This document shows positions 8,322-17,718 of a stretch of DNA of 64,000 nt, piece after piece. Made by a program: the position numbers and the translations under genes. The first letter of the stretch is position 1. The number at the start of each line of letters is the position of its first letter. Origin of the DNA: AWTP1-13 sp033764875 (GTDB lineage Bacteria > Pseudomonadota > Alphaproteobacteria > Rhizobiales > Hyphomicrobiaceae); NCBI GenBank assembly GCA_033764875.1, contig JANRIO010000051.1, positions 5,793 to 69,792 of the forward strand, read 5' to 3'. Under the pieces are notes generated by a model that did not search any database, was not told the DNA's origin, and saw nothing but the letters and a program-made list of their open reading frames with translations.

Positions 8322-9116
8322 ATGCAATTGAACGTCGACGGCACAAGCGTCTACGCGGCGACCGGCGGCCGCGCCTTCGAGGCGGGACGCCGCACCATTC
8401 TTTTCGTGCACGGCGCCGGCCTCGATCACACCAATTGGCAGCTTCCCGCGCGCTGGTTCGCCTGGCACGGCTGGAACGTGCTGGCTGTCGATCTCCCGGG
8501 CCACGGCCGCTCGCAGGGTCCGCAGCTTGCCTCGGTTGCCGAGATGGCGGCCTGGGTCGCCCGCCTGATGGACGCGGCCGGGCTCGACAGCGCGGCGCTG
8601 GTCGGCCACTCGATGGGCGCATCCGTCGCGCTCGAGGTGGCCGCTGCCGCGCCCGACCGCGTGACGCGTCTCGCGCTCTTGGGCGCCGGCCCCGCCATGC
8701 CGGTCAACGATGCGCTGTTGACTGCCGCGCGCGATACGCCGGCCGCCGCCTACGCCCTCATGACCGGCTGGTCGCTGGCGCACGGGTCAAAGATCGGCGG
8801 CAATCCGGTGCCGGGTCTGTGGCTGACGGGCGCTTCCATGGCGCTTCTCGCCCGCAACGCCGCCGGCACGCTGCATCGCGATTTCCTGGCCTGCGCGCAA
8901 TGGTCGACCGGGCCTCAGGCTGCCGGCAAGGTGCGCTGCCCGACGCTTCTGGTCACCGGCGCCAACGACCAGATGACGCCGGTCAAGGTCGGCCGGAAGC
9001 TGGCGCAGATAATCCCCGGCAGCGCCTTCGAGAGCATTCCCGATTGCGGCCACATGCTGTTTGCCGAGCGGCCGGACGCGATGCTCGATGCGCTGGTCCG
9101 CTTCTACGGCGATTGA
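8322..9116 (+). CDS. alpha/beta hydrolase
   Basis: A 264-residue alpha/beta-hydrolase. The oxyanion HG is in 'FVHGAGLDHTNW', the nucleophile Ser in 'LVGHSMGASVA' (GxSxG), a likely acid in 'LVTGANDQMTP', and the catalytic His in 'PDCGHMLFAERP'. It is the last gene of the paaG-paaI-metY operon, beginning 5 bases after the metY stop with AAGGGA as ribosome site. The substrate is unknown; it resembles the generic esterase/lactonase branch rather than MetX. Confidence 0.8.
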   Translation: MQLNVDGTSVYAATGGRAFEAGRRTILFVHGAGLDHTNWQLPARWFAWHGWNVLAVDLPGHGRSQGPQLASVAEMAAWVARLMDAAGLDSAALVGHSMGASVALEVAAAAPDRVTRLALLGAGPAMPVNDALLTAARDTPAAAYALMTGWSLAHGSKIGGNPVPGLWLTGASMALLARNAAGTLHRDFLACAQWSTGPQAAGKVRCPTLLVTGANDQMTPVKVGRKLAQIIPGSAFESIPDCGHMLFAERPDAMLDALVRFYGD

Positions 9117-9129
9117 GCCGCTGCCCGGC

Positions 9130-9549
9130 TCAGTCCCAGAGGCCGCGCTTCTCGAACTGCGCCTTCGGGATCTCCTTGCCGAGCTCGTAGCTGAAGGCCG
9201 TTGCCTTGGTGCCGGGCTCGTTCAGCGTGCATTTGAAGGTGAATGCGTACCACTTGTGCCCGCTGCGCACGGCGCCGCTCGCGCCCGAGACGAGGCCGCC
9301 CTCGATCTTGGGCTCGGCCCCGGCATTGACGCGCACGCGGTCGGGACGGGGCTTGAGCTTCTTGTCCTTGCCGAAGGCCGTGAGCCCCGCGAGGTTGCAC
9401 ACCTCCATGGCGCGCGTGCGCGGCTCGAGCCTCGATGTCCAGTCCGTGGCGCCCTTCTGCGCGGCGACCGCGGGAAATGCCGTGAGGCATGCAACGACGG
9501 CCCATGACGCTGCAACGACGCGCCCTTGCCGGCCAGACAGTCTGTGCAT
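9130..9549 (-). CDS. DUF930 domain-containing exported protein
   Basis: A 139-residue protein with an N-terminal signal peptide (basic start, hydrophobic AASWAVVACLTAF, AVAA cleavage region). The mature part matches DUF930 in outline: 'LEPRTRAMEVCNLAG', 'RPDRVRVNA', 'GHKWYAFTFKCTLN' and 'AFSYELGKEIP'. Two Cys residues (in MEVC and TFKC) are placed as if to form a periplasmic disulfide. Function unknown. Convergent with the hydrolase gene, with 13 bases between the stops. Confidence 0.75.
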   Translation of the reverse strand: MHRLSGRQGRVVAASWAVVACLTAFPAVAAQKGATDWTSRLEPRTRAMEVCNLAGLTAFGKDKKLKPRPDRVRVNAGAEPKIEGGLVSGASGAVRSGHKWYAFTFKCTLNEPGTKATAFSYELGKEIPKAQFEKRGLWD

Positions 9550-9654
9550 TCTCGTCCCTCGCCTTGTTCTCGGGACCGTAGGTCCATTATAGCCCCGGTC
9601 CGGCGCCGCGCGTCTCCCCCGCGCGGCAACTTCACCACTCAGTATAGGCTAGCA

Positions 9655-11931
9655 TCAGTTCGCCGGCGTTATGGCGCGGCGCATTTGCATTGCCGGAGCC
9701 AGCGGCATCCCCGGCGACAGGTCGTACCGGATCTCCGCCGCCACGCAGTTGGCACGATTGATATAGGTGTTGGCAAGGGCCGCATGGCTCTGCAGCGAGC
9801 GGTCGAGCTGACTCTCGTCGCATTTCTCGGGAAAGCCCTTGAACAGGTCGATGTACTCCCGCGACAGGCTCGAGAGCTGCCAGCCCAGCGGCAACGGCAG
9901 GTAGTTGTAATAGACGCCCGCCTCGATGATCTTGTAGCCGGGCTTGGGATCGGCCGAAAGGTCGTACTGGGTGGTGAAGCCGCGGCCCTGCCAGGTCGAC
10001 AGCGCCGCCAGCAGCGGCGAGAACAGGTCGCCCTGCGCTTTGTTGCTGGGCTCGTCCATCCAGAAGCGGTCGAAGGGGATCCAGGCCGCGGAGATCATCA
10101 CCAGCTTGATCTCGATCGGAGGCAGGCTCGGATCCCGCCCGTGCAGCTCGCGCAGCGATTCCGCGAGCTTGGCGGCGGTCGCCACGCCCGAGTTGTCCAC
10201 GTAGGCCCCGTCCACGAACGTCATGCGCCGCAGGCGCGCCTTCGTGCCGAGCTCCTTCTCCGCCGGGTCCGCGAACGTGTACCAGCCCGCCGGCGAGATC
10301 CAGGGGAACCGGGCGCTCAGGCCGATGGCCGTGCTGAGCGGGATGTCGACAGGATCAACTCCCGTCGAGAAGAAGTCGAAGGTCTTGGCCGAGCCCGTCC
10401 ACGGCGGCCCGATCGAGGTGAAGTCGAGCGGGCTCAGCACCATCTGCATGCCGGTCTCGACGTTGCTCGTGTTGAAGGCCACGAGCGGCATCGCCCCGGT
10501 CAGGCACTGGGTGGCGCCGGCGCCGCACAGCTCGAACAGCGACCGCGTCAGCGGATTGTTGTCACGCTCGCCGCCGAACCTCCAGGACGTCTCGAAGGCC
10601 TGCTCGAGCGCCCGCGCCCGGTCCAGCGCCTCGATGGGATAGGGGATGAAGCGCTGCAGGAAGTCCGGGAACAGTCCGCCCCAGACGACGGGCGCCAGCA
10701 TGTCGCGCGACAGGATGCGGTCCGACCGGCGCTCGAACTCGCCACGCCCGGCGAGGCTCTCGAGGCACGGCTTGGCGGCCGTGTTGGCGCCGTGGTCTCG
10801 CGCCAGCGCGGCAAACACCGCCGCGCCGAGGCTGCCGCCCGACACGGAGCTGATCGAGAACACGTGCTGCGAGAAGTTGGGGCACAGGTCCTGCATCCGC
10901 GACAGGAACTTGGAGGTCTGGTAGGCGGCATAGAGGCCGCCGCCCTCGGCCGCCACCACGTACACCGGGTAGGGCTTGCCCGCAGTCTTGTAGGCGTCGA
11001 GGTCCTTGCGCGCGTTGAGCCAGGTGCGGAACGCGGCCTCGACCGTCGGCCGCTGGATGCCGTTGGACGGCGTATGCCGGAACCGGTGGTTGTCCGTCAG
11101 CCCGAAGATCTCGAACAGCACGAACAGCACGGCGAGCGTCCCGACCAGCGGCACCCCGAAGACGCGGTAGTACCGCGAGAACAGGCCAGCGAGCACGGCC
11201 AGGTTCACCATCCAGAGGCAGAAGATGGGAATGGCGCCCAGCCGCTGCGGCAGGTGCACGGGATCGCGCACCAGCAGCACGATCGAGGCCAGGATCACGA
11301 TCGGGAACAGGATCCAGCTGTTGAAGACGGCGAGCTTGCGCGCCTTGGCGCTGCCGTGCGGCGTCAGCTTGCGCTCGAACAGGCTGACCAGGACGAAGAA
11401 GAAGGCGGCGATGGCCACCAGCGTCGCGGTGCCGATCAGGAAGTCCTGGCGCAGCGCTGCGATATCCTGGATGGGCTTCAGGAGCGCCGCCGGCGTGTTG
11501 GAAAGGTCGAACTGCGGCAGCCGGCTGAGCCAAATGCCGAGCCCCGCACCGAGCAGCGGCAGCGTGCCGATGGCACGCGGCCCCCAGCGCAGCACCGTCT
11601 CGCAGATCGGGTGCGGCTCGACGCCCGCGGGGATGTCTCCTGACGCGTCCTCCGCCGCCTGCCGGGCCACCTGCCAGAGCACGCCCGCGAGCAGCGTGAG
11701 GGAGGCGACGGCGAGCCACCACTGGATGTGGTACATGTTGCGCGCCCGCTCCAGCGTCAGCACGCGATGCACCTCGAGCGCCTGGTCGAACAGCGTCAGG
11801 ATCAACACGGCAAGGACCGCCATCGCCAGCGGCACCCGCACCGCATAGACGCCGCGCAGGAGCCCGTCGAGCCAGCGTTCCGAATGCGTCTCGGCCGGAG
11901 CGACCGGCGCGTCGGCGGCTTGTGCGACCAT
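9655..11931 (-). CDS. membrane-anchored patatin-like phospholipase
   Basis: A protein of about 758 residues. The N-terminal 320 residues contain about six hydrophobic helices, followed by a patatin-like domain. The patatin part has the glycine-rich oxyanion segment 'AAEGGGLYAAYQTS', a nucleophile elbow 'ISSVSGGSLGAAVF' in which Ser replaces the first Gly of GxSxG (as in several cPLA2-like proteins), and the dyad Asp in 'FVDGAYVDNSGV'. I chose the ATG at 11931 because AAGGGG lies 6 bases upstream; 11949 has no ribosome site. The protein is expected to act on lipids at the inner membrane, with the catalytic domain on one face. It is followed only by the convergent-side DUF930 gene. Confidence 0.78.
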   Translation of the reverse strand: MVAQAADAPVAPAETHSERWLDGLLRGVYAVRVPLAMAVLAVLILTLFDQALEVHRVLTLERARNMYHIQWWLAVASLTLLAGVLWQVARQAAEDASGDIPAGVEPHPICETVLRWGPRAIGTLPLLGAGLGIWLSRLPQFDLSNTPAALLKPIQDIAALRQDFLIGTATLVAIAAFFFVLVSLFERKLTPHGSAKARKLAVFNSWILFPIVILASIVLLVRDPVHLPQRLGAIPIFCLWMVNLAVLAGLFSRYYRVFGVPLVGTLAVLFVLFEIFGLTDNHRFRHTPSNGIQRPTVEAAFRTWLNARKDLDAYKTAGKPYPVYVVAAEGGGLYAAYQTSKFLSRMQDLCPNFSQHVFSISSVSGGSLGAAVFAALARDHGANTAAKPCLESLAGRGEFERRSDRILSRDMLAPVVWGGLFPDFLQRFIPYPIEALDRARALEQAFETSWRFGGERDNNPLTRSLFELCGAGATQCLTGAMPLVAFNTSNVETGMQMVLSPLDFTSIGPPWTGSAKTFDFFSTGVDPVDIPLSTAIGLSARFPWISPAGWYTFADPAEKELGTKARLRRMTFVDGAYVDNSGVATAAKLAESLRELHGRDPSLPPIEIKLVMISAAWIPFDRFWMDEPSNKAQGDLFSPLLAALSTWQGRGFTTQYDLSADPKPGYKIIEAGVYYNYLPLPLGWQLSSLSREYIDLFKGFPEKCDESQLDRSLQSHAALANTYINRANCVAAEIRYDLSPGMPLAPAMQMRRAITPAN

Positions 11932-12025
11932 TGCGTTCCCCTTCGACATCTGCAGGGCCTGCCGGGCCCCGCCGCCTCGCCGTCCGACGTCACGCCGGGC
12001 CCCGGGAGGCTCGGGCTCCGCTGCC

Positions 12026-12310
12026 TCAGCGCACGGAGCGATTGCCGCAGCGGATCTGCAGCTGCTTGACGCGCCCGAGGAACCCGCTCATCGCCGCCGG
12101 CTGGGCGCAGGCATCGACGCAGGCCTTGACGCAATCGACCTCGCACGACGGGGGACAGGTGCGCCGGCCACAGCACAGCATCGAGCAGCTCACGCGCCTG
12201 TCGGGTGCCGCGCAGATCTCGGCCGCGGACTGCTGCGCCGCCCCGGCCGTCGACCCGAGCATCAGGACGAGGGCGGCCGCCGAGCAGGTCTTGACCAGAG
12301 CCAGCTTCAT
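12026..12310 (-). CDS. small cysteine-rich secreted protein
   Basis: A 94-residue protein with a clear signal peptide (MKLALVKTCSAAALVLMLG, then TAGAA). The mature part has ten Cys residues, eight of them within about 27 residues spaced as CSMLCCGRRTC, SCEVDC and KACVDAC. GGGAGGA precedes the ATG at good distance. The density of Cys and the repeated CxxxC pattern suggest disulfide-rich or metal/iron-sulfur binding in the periplasm. I do not recognise a family. It stands between the patatin gene and a small membrane protein, all on the same strand. Confidence 0.65.
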   Translation of the reverse strand: MKLALVKTCSAAALVLMLGSTAGAAQQSAAEICAAPDRRVSCSMLCCGRRTCPPSCEVDCVKACVDACAQPAAMSGFLGRVKQLQIRCGNRSVR

Positions 12311-12482
12311 GGAATCCTCCCCAAGGTCATCCCCGCCGCCCGTCGCTCCCGCCCCGCGCCCCCTATCGGCATGTGCATCCGGGACGGGATTGCGGTGCAG
12401 CGGGCTGCCAGCCTATCGCCGCGCCGCCGATGTGGCCAGATCGTCTGGCTGCAACGTCTGCGGCGACGCCGGCCGGGATCCG

Positions 12483-12686
12483 CTATCCGGGGAAGCGGAT
12501 CCCCGGCACCAGCCCGTGCGGATAGAAGTTCCAGCCGATGTAGATCGCCACGAATACGATCACCGTGATGACGGCCCCGAGCAGGGCGTTGCGCGTCAGC
12601 GTGTGGCCGATGAGGGACGAGATGAAGGCGAGGCCGGCGAGAAGGCCGAGCGGCTGCAGCGGGATCGCGTTCAAGTCGATTGGCAT
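12483..12686 (-). CDS. small two-helix membrane protein
   Basis: A 67-residue protein with two hydrophobic segments (LGLLAGLAFISSLIG and LLGAVITVIVFVAIYIGW) linked by a short polar loop (HTLTRNA). AAGGAG sits 6-7 bases before the ATG at 12686; the longer frame to 12791 lacks support. I do not recognise a named family. It lies downstream of livF on the same strand, 232 bases away, so co-transcription with the transporter is doubtful. Confidence 0.6.
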   Translation of the reverse strand: MPIDLNAIPLQPLGLLAGLAFISSLIGHTLTRNALLGAVITVIVFVAIYIGWNFYPHGLVPGIRFPG

Positions 12687-12918
12687 GATGATCTCCTTCG
12701 GTGCGGTTGACGCGACGGCACGGGGCCCATGCTTAGACTTCCTTGGAGGCGAAGCCGTGACGCTTTGTGCAGCTTTGGCAGCGTGCAACAAAAAGTCCCG
12801 CTCGTGGCGGCAAGCCCAGCAATATCATCGTGTTGGCAGGTGAGCCCACGCTCCGGCCGGGCGTCGCAAGGGGCCAAATGCGGATTGTCCGGGGCCGGAT
12901 CGGCCGCAAAGGCGGTGG

Positions 12919-13609
<691 letters not shown>

Positions 13610-13623
<14 letters not shown>

Positions 13624-14395
13624 GTGCGTACCTCTCCCCGAGATAGGCGCGGATGACGGCTGGATCCCTGGCGATCTCGGCCGGCGAGCCGGTGGCGATG
13701 ATGCGCCCGTAGTTGAGGCACACGATCCGGTCCGAGACGCCCATCACCATCTTCATGTCGTGCTCGACCAGCAGCACCGTGACACCCTGCGCGCGGATCT
13801 GCGCCAGCAGCTTCATGAAGCTCTCGGTCTCGACCGGGTTCATGCCCGAGACCGGCTCGTCGAGCAGCAGCAGCTTCGGCCGTGCGGCAAGCGCCACGGC
13901 GACCTCTAGCAGCCTGAGCTCCCCGTAGGGCAGCGAGGAGGCGACGAGGTCGGCGCGCTCGCTGAGCCCGCAGAAGCGCAAGGTGTCGCGCGCGGCGGCC
14001 TCGAGGTCGCGCTCCTCCCGTCCGACCGAGGGCAGGCCGAGCAGGATGCTGAAGGGTGTCTGCCTGGAGCGCAGATGCAGGCCGATCAGCACGTTTTCGA
14101 TCACCGAGAGGTTGGTGAACACGGCCGTCTTCTGGAAGGTGCGCACGACGCCGAGCGCGGCGATCCTCTCCGGTGTCAGGCCGTCGATCCGGGTCCCCTT
14201 ATAGGACACCTCGCCGCCCGACAGCTGCGCGTAGCCGGTGATGGCGTTGAACGCGGTGGTCTTGCCGGCGCCGTTGGGTCCGATCAGCGACAGCACCTCG
14301 CCTTCGCGGACCTCGAAGCTGGCGCCATCGACGGCCGTGAGGCCGCCGAAGCGGATCGTCAGGCCCTCGACCGCGAGCGCGACGCCGCCGCTCAT
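13610..14395 (-). CDS. livG: branched-chain amino acid-type ABC transporter ATP-binding protein LivG
   Basis: A 261-residue ABC ATPase with Walker A 'GPNGAGKTTAFNAITG', the LivG-specific 'GVVRTFQKTAVFTNLSVIENVLIGLH' segment, a divergent signature 'LPYGELRLLEVAVALA' and Walker B 'LLLLDEPVSGMNPVE'. The ATG at 14395 overlaps the livM stop as ATGA; the frame extends further upstream only as a shadow of livM. Confidence 0.9.
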
Positions 14396-15441
14396 GGGCT
14401 CACTCCGCCGGCCGGGGAGGCTTGCTGCGCCGCCGGCCTGGCCCCCGCCTGCCGCCTGCTCAACCAGTTGCGCACCGCCGGCACGATGCCCTCGGGCAGG
14501 AAGTATACGACGAGGATCATCAGCACGCCGTAGGCGACCCATTGCACCTCCGGCTTGATCGCCAACCCGCGAAGGATCTCCGGCAGCAGCCCGAAGATGA
14601 CGCCGCCCACGACCGGCCCCGCGAGCGTGCCCTTGCCGCCGGCCACGACCATGATCACCATCATCACGGTATAGATGAAAAGGAAGATGTCTGGGTCGAC
14701 GACCCGCACGTAGTGGGCATAGAGCGTGCCTGCGGCCCCTGCCATCCCCGCCGAGACGATCGTGGCGAGCACAAGGTAGCGCGTGACGTCGACGCCGACG
14801 CTGCGCGCCAGCGCCTCGTTCTCGCGCAACGCGACCATGGCGCGTCCGGCGCGCGAGCGCACGAGCCGCCGGATCAGCAGGTAGCTGACGAGGGCGAAGG
14901 TGATGACCAGCACATAGCTCATGGGTTTACGTACGAAGGACAGCTCCGGCAGAGCCGGGATCTCGATCTTCAGCGCCGGGATGTTGTTGAGCGCCATCGG
15001 CCCCTGGGTGAGCTCGATCCAGTTGAGCGCCACGAGGCGGACGACCTCGGCGAAGCTCACCGTCACGATGACGAAATAGGCCCCCCGCACCTTGAACGAG
15101 ATCCGCCCGATCATCCATCCGCAGATGCCGGCGAACACGATGCCGGCCGGCATGGCGAGCCAGACCGGCTTCGGCTCGACGACCAACTTCAGGTCTCCGA
15201 TCAGCGTCACCTCGAAGCCGAGCGCCATCAGGCTCGACACGTAGGCACCGATGCCGAAAAAGGCGATGTGCCCGAGGCTCAGCTGTCCGGTGTAGCCGAG
15301 CAGCAGGTTGAGGCTCATGGCGGCAATGATCCAGATGCCGGCCATGATCAGCACGTGCAGGACGTACAGGTCCGTCATCCACAACGGCACGGAATAGAGG
15401 ACGGCGATGCCGGCGAGCTTGAGGAGCGCGAGCTGGTTCAA
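14392..15441 (-). CDS. livM: branched-chain amino acid-type ABC transporter permease LivM
   Basis: A permease of about 349 residues with eight or more hydrophobic helices and the typical LivM segments 'LLGYTGQLSLGHIAFFGIGAYVSSL' and 'GGKGTLAGPVVGGVIFGLLPEILR'. I chose a TTG start at 15441: AAGGAG lies 8 bases upstream inside the end of livH, and the TTGA overlap with the livH stop fits the compact operon. The first ATG (15378) would remove 21 residues, including most of the first helix. Confidence 0.88.
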   Translation of the reverse strand: MNQLALLKLAGIAVLYSVPLWMTDLYVLHVLIMAGIWIIAAMSLNLLLGYTGQLSLGHIAFFGIGAYVSSLMALGFEVTLIGDLKLVVEPKPVWLAMPAGIVFAGICGWMIGRISFKVRGAYFVIVTVSFAEVVRLVALNWIELTQGPMALNNIPALKIEIPALPELSFVRKPMSYVLVITFALVSYLLIRRLVRSRAGRAMVALRENEALARSVGVDVTRYLVLATIVSAGMAGAAGTLYAHYVRVVDPDIFLFIYTVMMVIMVVAGGKGTLAGPVVGGVIFGLLPEILRGLAIKPEVQWVAYGVLMILVVYFLPEGIVPAVRNWLSRRQAGARPAAQQASPAGGVSP

Positions 15442-16310
15442 CCGATCCGCTCCTTCTGCGCGAACAGTCCGGTCGGCTTGATCAGCAGGATCGCGATGAT
15501 CAGCAGGAAGCCCATGCCGTCCCGGTAGCCCGACGAGACGTAGCCTGCACCGATCTCCTCGACGAACGCCAGGATGAAGCCGCCGATGGTGGCGCCGGGA
15601 ATGCTGCCGAGGCCGCCCAGCACGACGATCGCGAAGGCCTTGAGCGAGGCGAGATCGCCCATCGAGGGATAGACGACGAACACCGGTCCGAGCAGCGCTC
15701 CGGCCGCCGCCGCCAGCGCCGATCCGAGCGCGAACGTCGCCGTGTAGATCGTGTCGATGTTGACGCCCATCAGCGCCGCCGTATCGCGGTCCTGGAAGGT
15801 CGCCCGCATGGCCATGCCGAGCTTCGTGCGGTTGATGAGCGCGTAGGTCGCTCCGATCAGCCCCATCGCGACCACGAACACGAACAGCCGGTTGTAGGAG
15901 ATCGAGATCGGACCGATCACGAGCGGCGTCGCAGGGAACGGCGTGTCGATCGACTTGGCGACGCCCGTCCAGGTGAGCTGCTCGGCGTTCTGCAGCGCGA
16001 TCCAGGCGCCGATCATGACCAGCATCGTGGTGTCGATGTCGGCGCCCCGCAGCCGGCGCAGCAGCACGAGCTCGATCAGTGCCCCGAGCGTGGCCCCGAG
16101 CAGCACCGCGAGGATGAGCGAGGCGTAGAAATTCATGCCGAGCACCATCACGGCCATGTAGGCCATGTAGGCGCCGAACGCGTAGAGCTCGCCGTGGGTG
16201 AAGTTGACGAGCCGCATGATGCCGAAGATGAGCGTCAGGCCGATGCCCAGCAGCGCGTACGTGCCCCCGAGGATCAGTGCGTTGATCCCATGCTGGATCA
16301 GCTCTGCCAT
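15438..16310 (-). CDS. livH: branched-chain amino acid-type ABC transporter permease LivH
   Basis: A 290-residue inner-membrane permease with the LivH signatures 'GGTYALLGIGLTLIFGIMRLVNFTHGELYAFGAY' near the N-terminus and 'GGLGSIPGATIGGFILAFVEE' near the C-terminus. First gene of the transporter core after a hairpin-containing gap of 105 bases downstream of livK. Confidence 0.9.
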   Translation of the reverse strand: MAELIQHGINALILGGTYALLGIGLTLIFGIMRLVNFTHGELYAFGAYMAYMAVMVLGMNFYASLILAVLLGATLGALIELVLLRRLRGADIDTTMLVMIGAWIALQNAEQLTWTGVAKSIDTPFPATPLVIGPISISYNRLFVFVVAMGLIGATYALINRTKLGMAMRATFQDRDTAALMGVNIDTIYTATFALGSALAAAAGALLGPVFVVYPSMGDLASLKAFAIVVLGGLGSIPGATIGGFILAFVEEIGAGYVSSGYRDGMGFLLIIAILLIKPTGLFAQKERIG

Positions 16311-16370
16311 GCGTGTAACGATCTCTGACGGGACGAGGCGGTCCTGCCGCCCCTTGTTCTTGGCTGCGTT

Positions 16371-16397
16371 CCCGTTCCGGCGTTGCGCCGGAACGGG
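16371..16397 (-). terminator. perfect 12-bp hairpin between livK and livH
   Basis: Arms 16371-16382 (CCCGTTCCGGCG) and 16386-16397 (CGCCGGAACGGG) pair perfectly around a 3-base loop. On the transcribed (minus) strand no T tract follows. It therefore more likely acts as an mRNA-stabilising or partial-attenuation element than a full terminator. Such elements after a binding-protein gene allow excess LivK over the permease genes. Confidence 0.6.
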
Positions 16398-16415
16398 AGG
16401 CGGGAGCTGCGGCTG

Positions 16416-17567
16416 TCAGCCTTTGGCGACCTTGCCGCCGTCGATCTTGATCACGTAGACGTTGGGCACGTTCTGTCCGCTCTCCTTGCCGGCCGGGCCC
16501 TGCTTCATGAAGGTGATCTCGCCGTTGAGGCCTTGTGCCTTGACGGTCCAAAGACCCTGGCGGATCGCCTCGGGCTCGGCCTTGCCGGCAGCCTTGATGC
16601 CCGACACGATGGTGAGGATGCCGTCATAGCCGCGGAAGCCTTCCGGCAGGCCCGCCGGATTGAAGCCCATCTTCACCCAGTCCGCGGCGAACTTCTTGCC
16701 GACCTCGGGGTAGGTGAGAAGGTCGGGGAACCAGGGCGTGAAGAACACCAGGTGGTAGGAGCCGTTGGCGGCCTCGCCGGCTTGGGCGATGAGCTGATCG
16801 GGCGAGGCCGATCCGCCGGTCGAGATGATCTTGTGCGTGAGCTGCTGGTCTTTGGCCTGCTTGAGGACCAGCGTGATCTGCTCGACGCTGGTCGTCAGGA
16901 TGAGCGTGTCGCCGCCGGACGACTTGATCTTGGCAAGCTGGGCCGAGAGGTCCGTCGCCTTGGGGTCCATGTACTCGGTGATGCCGACGGCGATGCCGTT
17001 CGCCTTCATCATCTTGGCGAACTCGTCGGCCGAGCCGCGGCCCCAGTCGTTGTTGACGGACAGGAAGTCGGCCTTCTTGATGTTGAAGTTCTTCACCACC
17101 TTGGCGAACGCCTTGGCCTCCATCTCGGAGGTCGGGCTGATGCGGAAGATGTAGGGGTTGCCGGATGTGGTGATCTTGCCGGAGGAGGAGGTCTCCACCA
17201 CCATCGGCACCTTGTACTCCTCGAGCTTGGGCATGACGGCCAGCGTGAACGTCGAGCTCCAGGCGCCCATGATCACAGGCACCTTGTCCTTGACGATCAG
17301 CTTCTCGACCGTGGCGACGGCCTCTGTCGGGTTGGACTTGTTGTCCTCGACCACCAGCTCGATTTTCTTGCCGAGCACACCGCCGGAGGCGTTGATCTGA
17401 TCCGCCGCCACCTTGGCGCCCTGCACCACGTAGTTGCCTGCGGCCGCGACGGCGCCCGTCAGCGGCTGGGTGACGCCGATCTTGATGGTGTCCTGCGCGA
17501 CGGCCTTGCCGGCAAGGACGGCGGCAGCGAGCGCTGCGATGCCGAATGCAATGGGACGCATGTGCAT
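16416..17567 (-). CDS. livK: periplasmic substrate-binding protein of Liv-type ABC transporter
   Basis: A 383-residue type-I periplasmic binding protein. The signal peptide (MRPIAFGIAALAAAVLAGKAVA, cleavage before QDTIKIG) is followed by the canonical 'IKIGVTQPLTGAVAAAG' and 'GGVLGKKIELVVEDNKSNP' segments. It captures the solute for LivHMGF. I chose the ATG at 17567 with AAGGGAG upstream. An operator-like dyad shared with two other promoters of the island lies 80-100 bases upstream. The ligand cannot be deduced from sequence; co-regulation suggests the substrate of the adjacent catabolic genes. Confidence 0.9.
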   Translation of the reverse strand: MHMRPIAFGIAALAAAVLAGKAVAQDTIKIGVTQPLTGAVAAAGNYVVQGAKVAADQINASGGVLGKKIELVVEDNKSNPTEAVATVEKLIVKDKVPVIMGAWSSTFTLAVMPKLEEYKVPMVVETSSSGKITTSGNPYIFRISPTSEMEAKAFAKVVKNFNIKKADFLSVNNDWGRGSADEFAKMMKANGIAVGITEYMDPKATDLSAQLAKIKSSGGDTLILTTSVEQITLVLKQAKDQQLTHKIISTGGSASPDQLIAQAGEAANGSYHLVFFTPWFPDLLTYPEVGKKFAADWVKMGFNPAGLPEGFRGYDGILTIVSGIKAAGKAEPEAIRQGLWTVKAQGLNGEITFMKQGPAGKESGQNVPNVYVIKIDGGKVAKG

Positions 17568-17646
17568 GGGGTTCTCCCTTCTGACGTGGTGCCGGCTGGG
17601 CACCACCCTGTCATCCTACTTCGACCCGCTGCAAAGGTCGCAAGTG

Positions 17647-17666
17647 TTGTGCCAAAGATAGAACAA
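17647..17666. promoter_or_regulatory. operator-like dyad, copy A (livK promoter)
   Basis: Plus strand TTGTGCCAAAGATAGAACAA. Its reverse complement aligns with copies B (28667-28686) and C (22205-22224): 13 of 20 positions are identical in all three and the dyad positions are largely kept (TTGT...ACAA outer arms). Located 80-99 bases upstream of the livK start codon. The spacing and symmetry resemble GntR-family operators; the GntR/UTRA gene at 30638 is the obvious candidate regulator. Confidence 0.6.
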
Positions 17667-17718
17667 CCATCTCGCGCCGCGGCAAATTCAGTGTGCGCTG
17701 CGGGAAATCTCGCTCCCT

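Noticed and set aside
5760..9116. Complete phenylacetate degradation cluster
   Set aside because: Only PaaG- and PaaI-like genes are present; no paaABCDE, paaK, paaZ or paaH genes in the window.
9526..11643. 705-residue plus-strand open frame opposite the patatin gene
   Set aside because: Arg/His/Gln-rich shadow with no recognisable domain; the minus strand encodes a coherent membrane-patatin protein.
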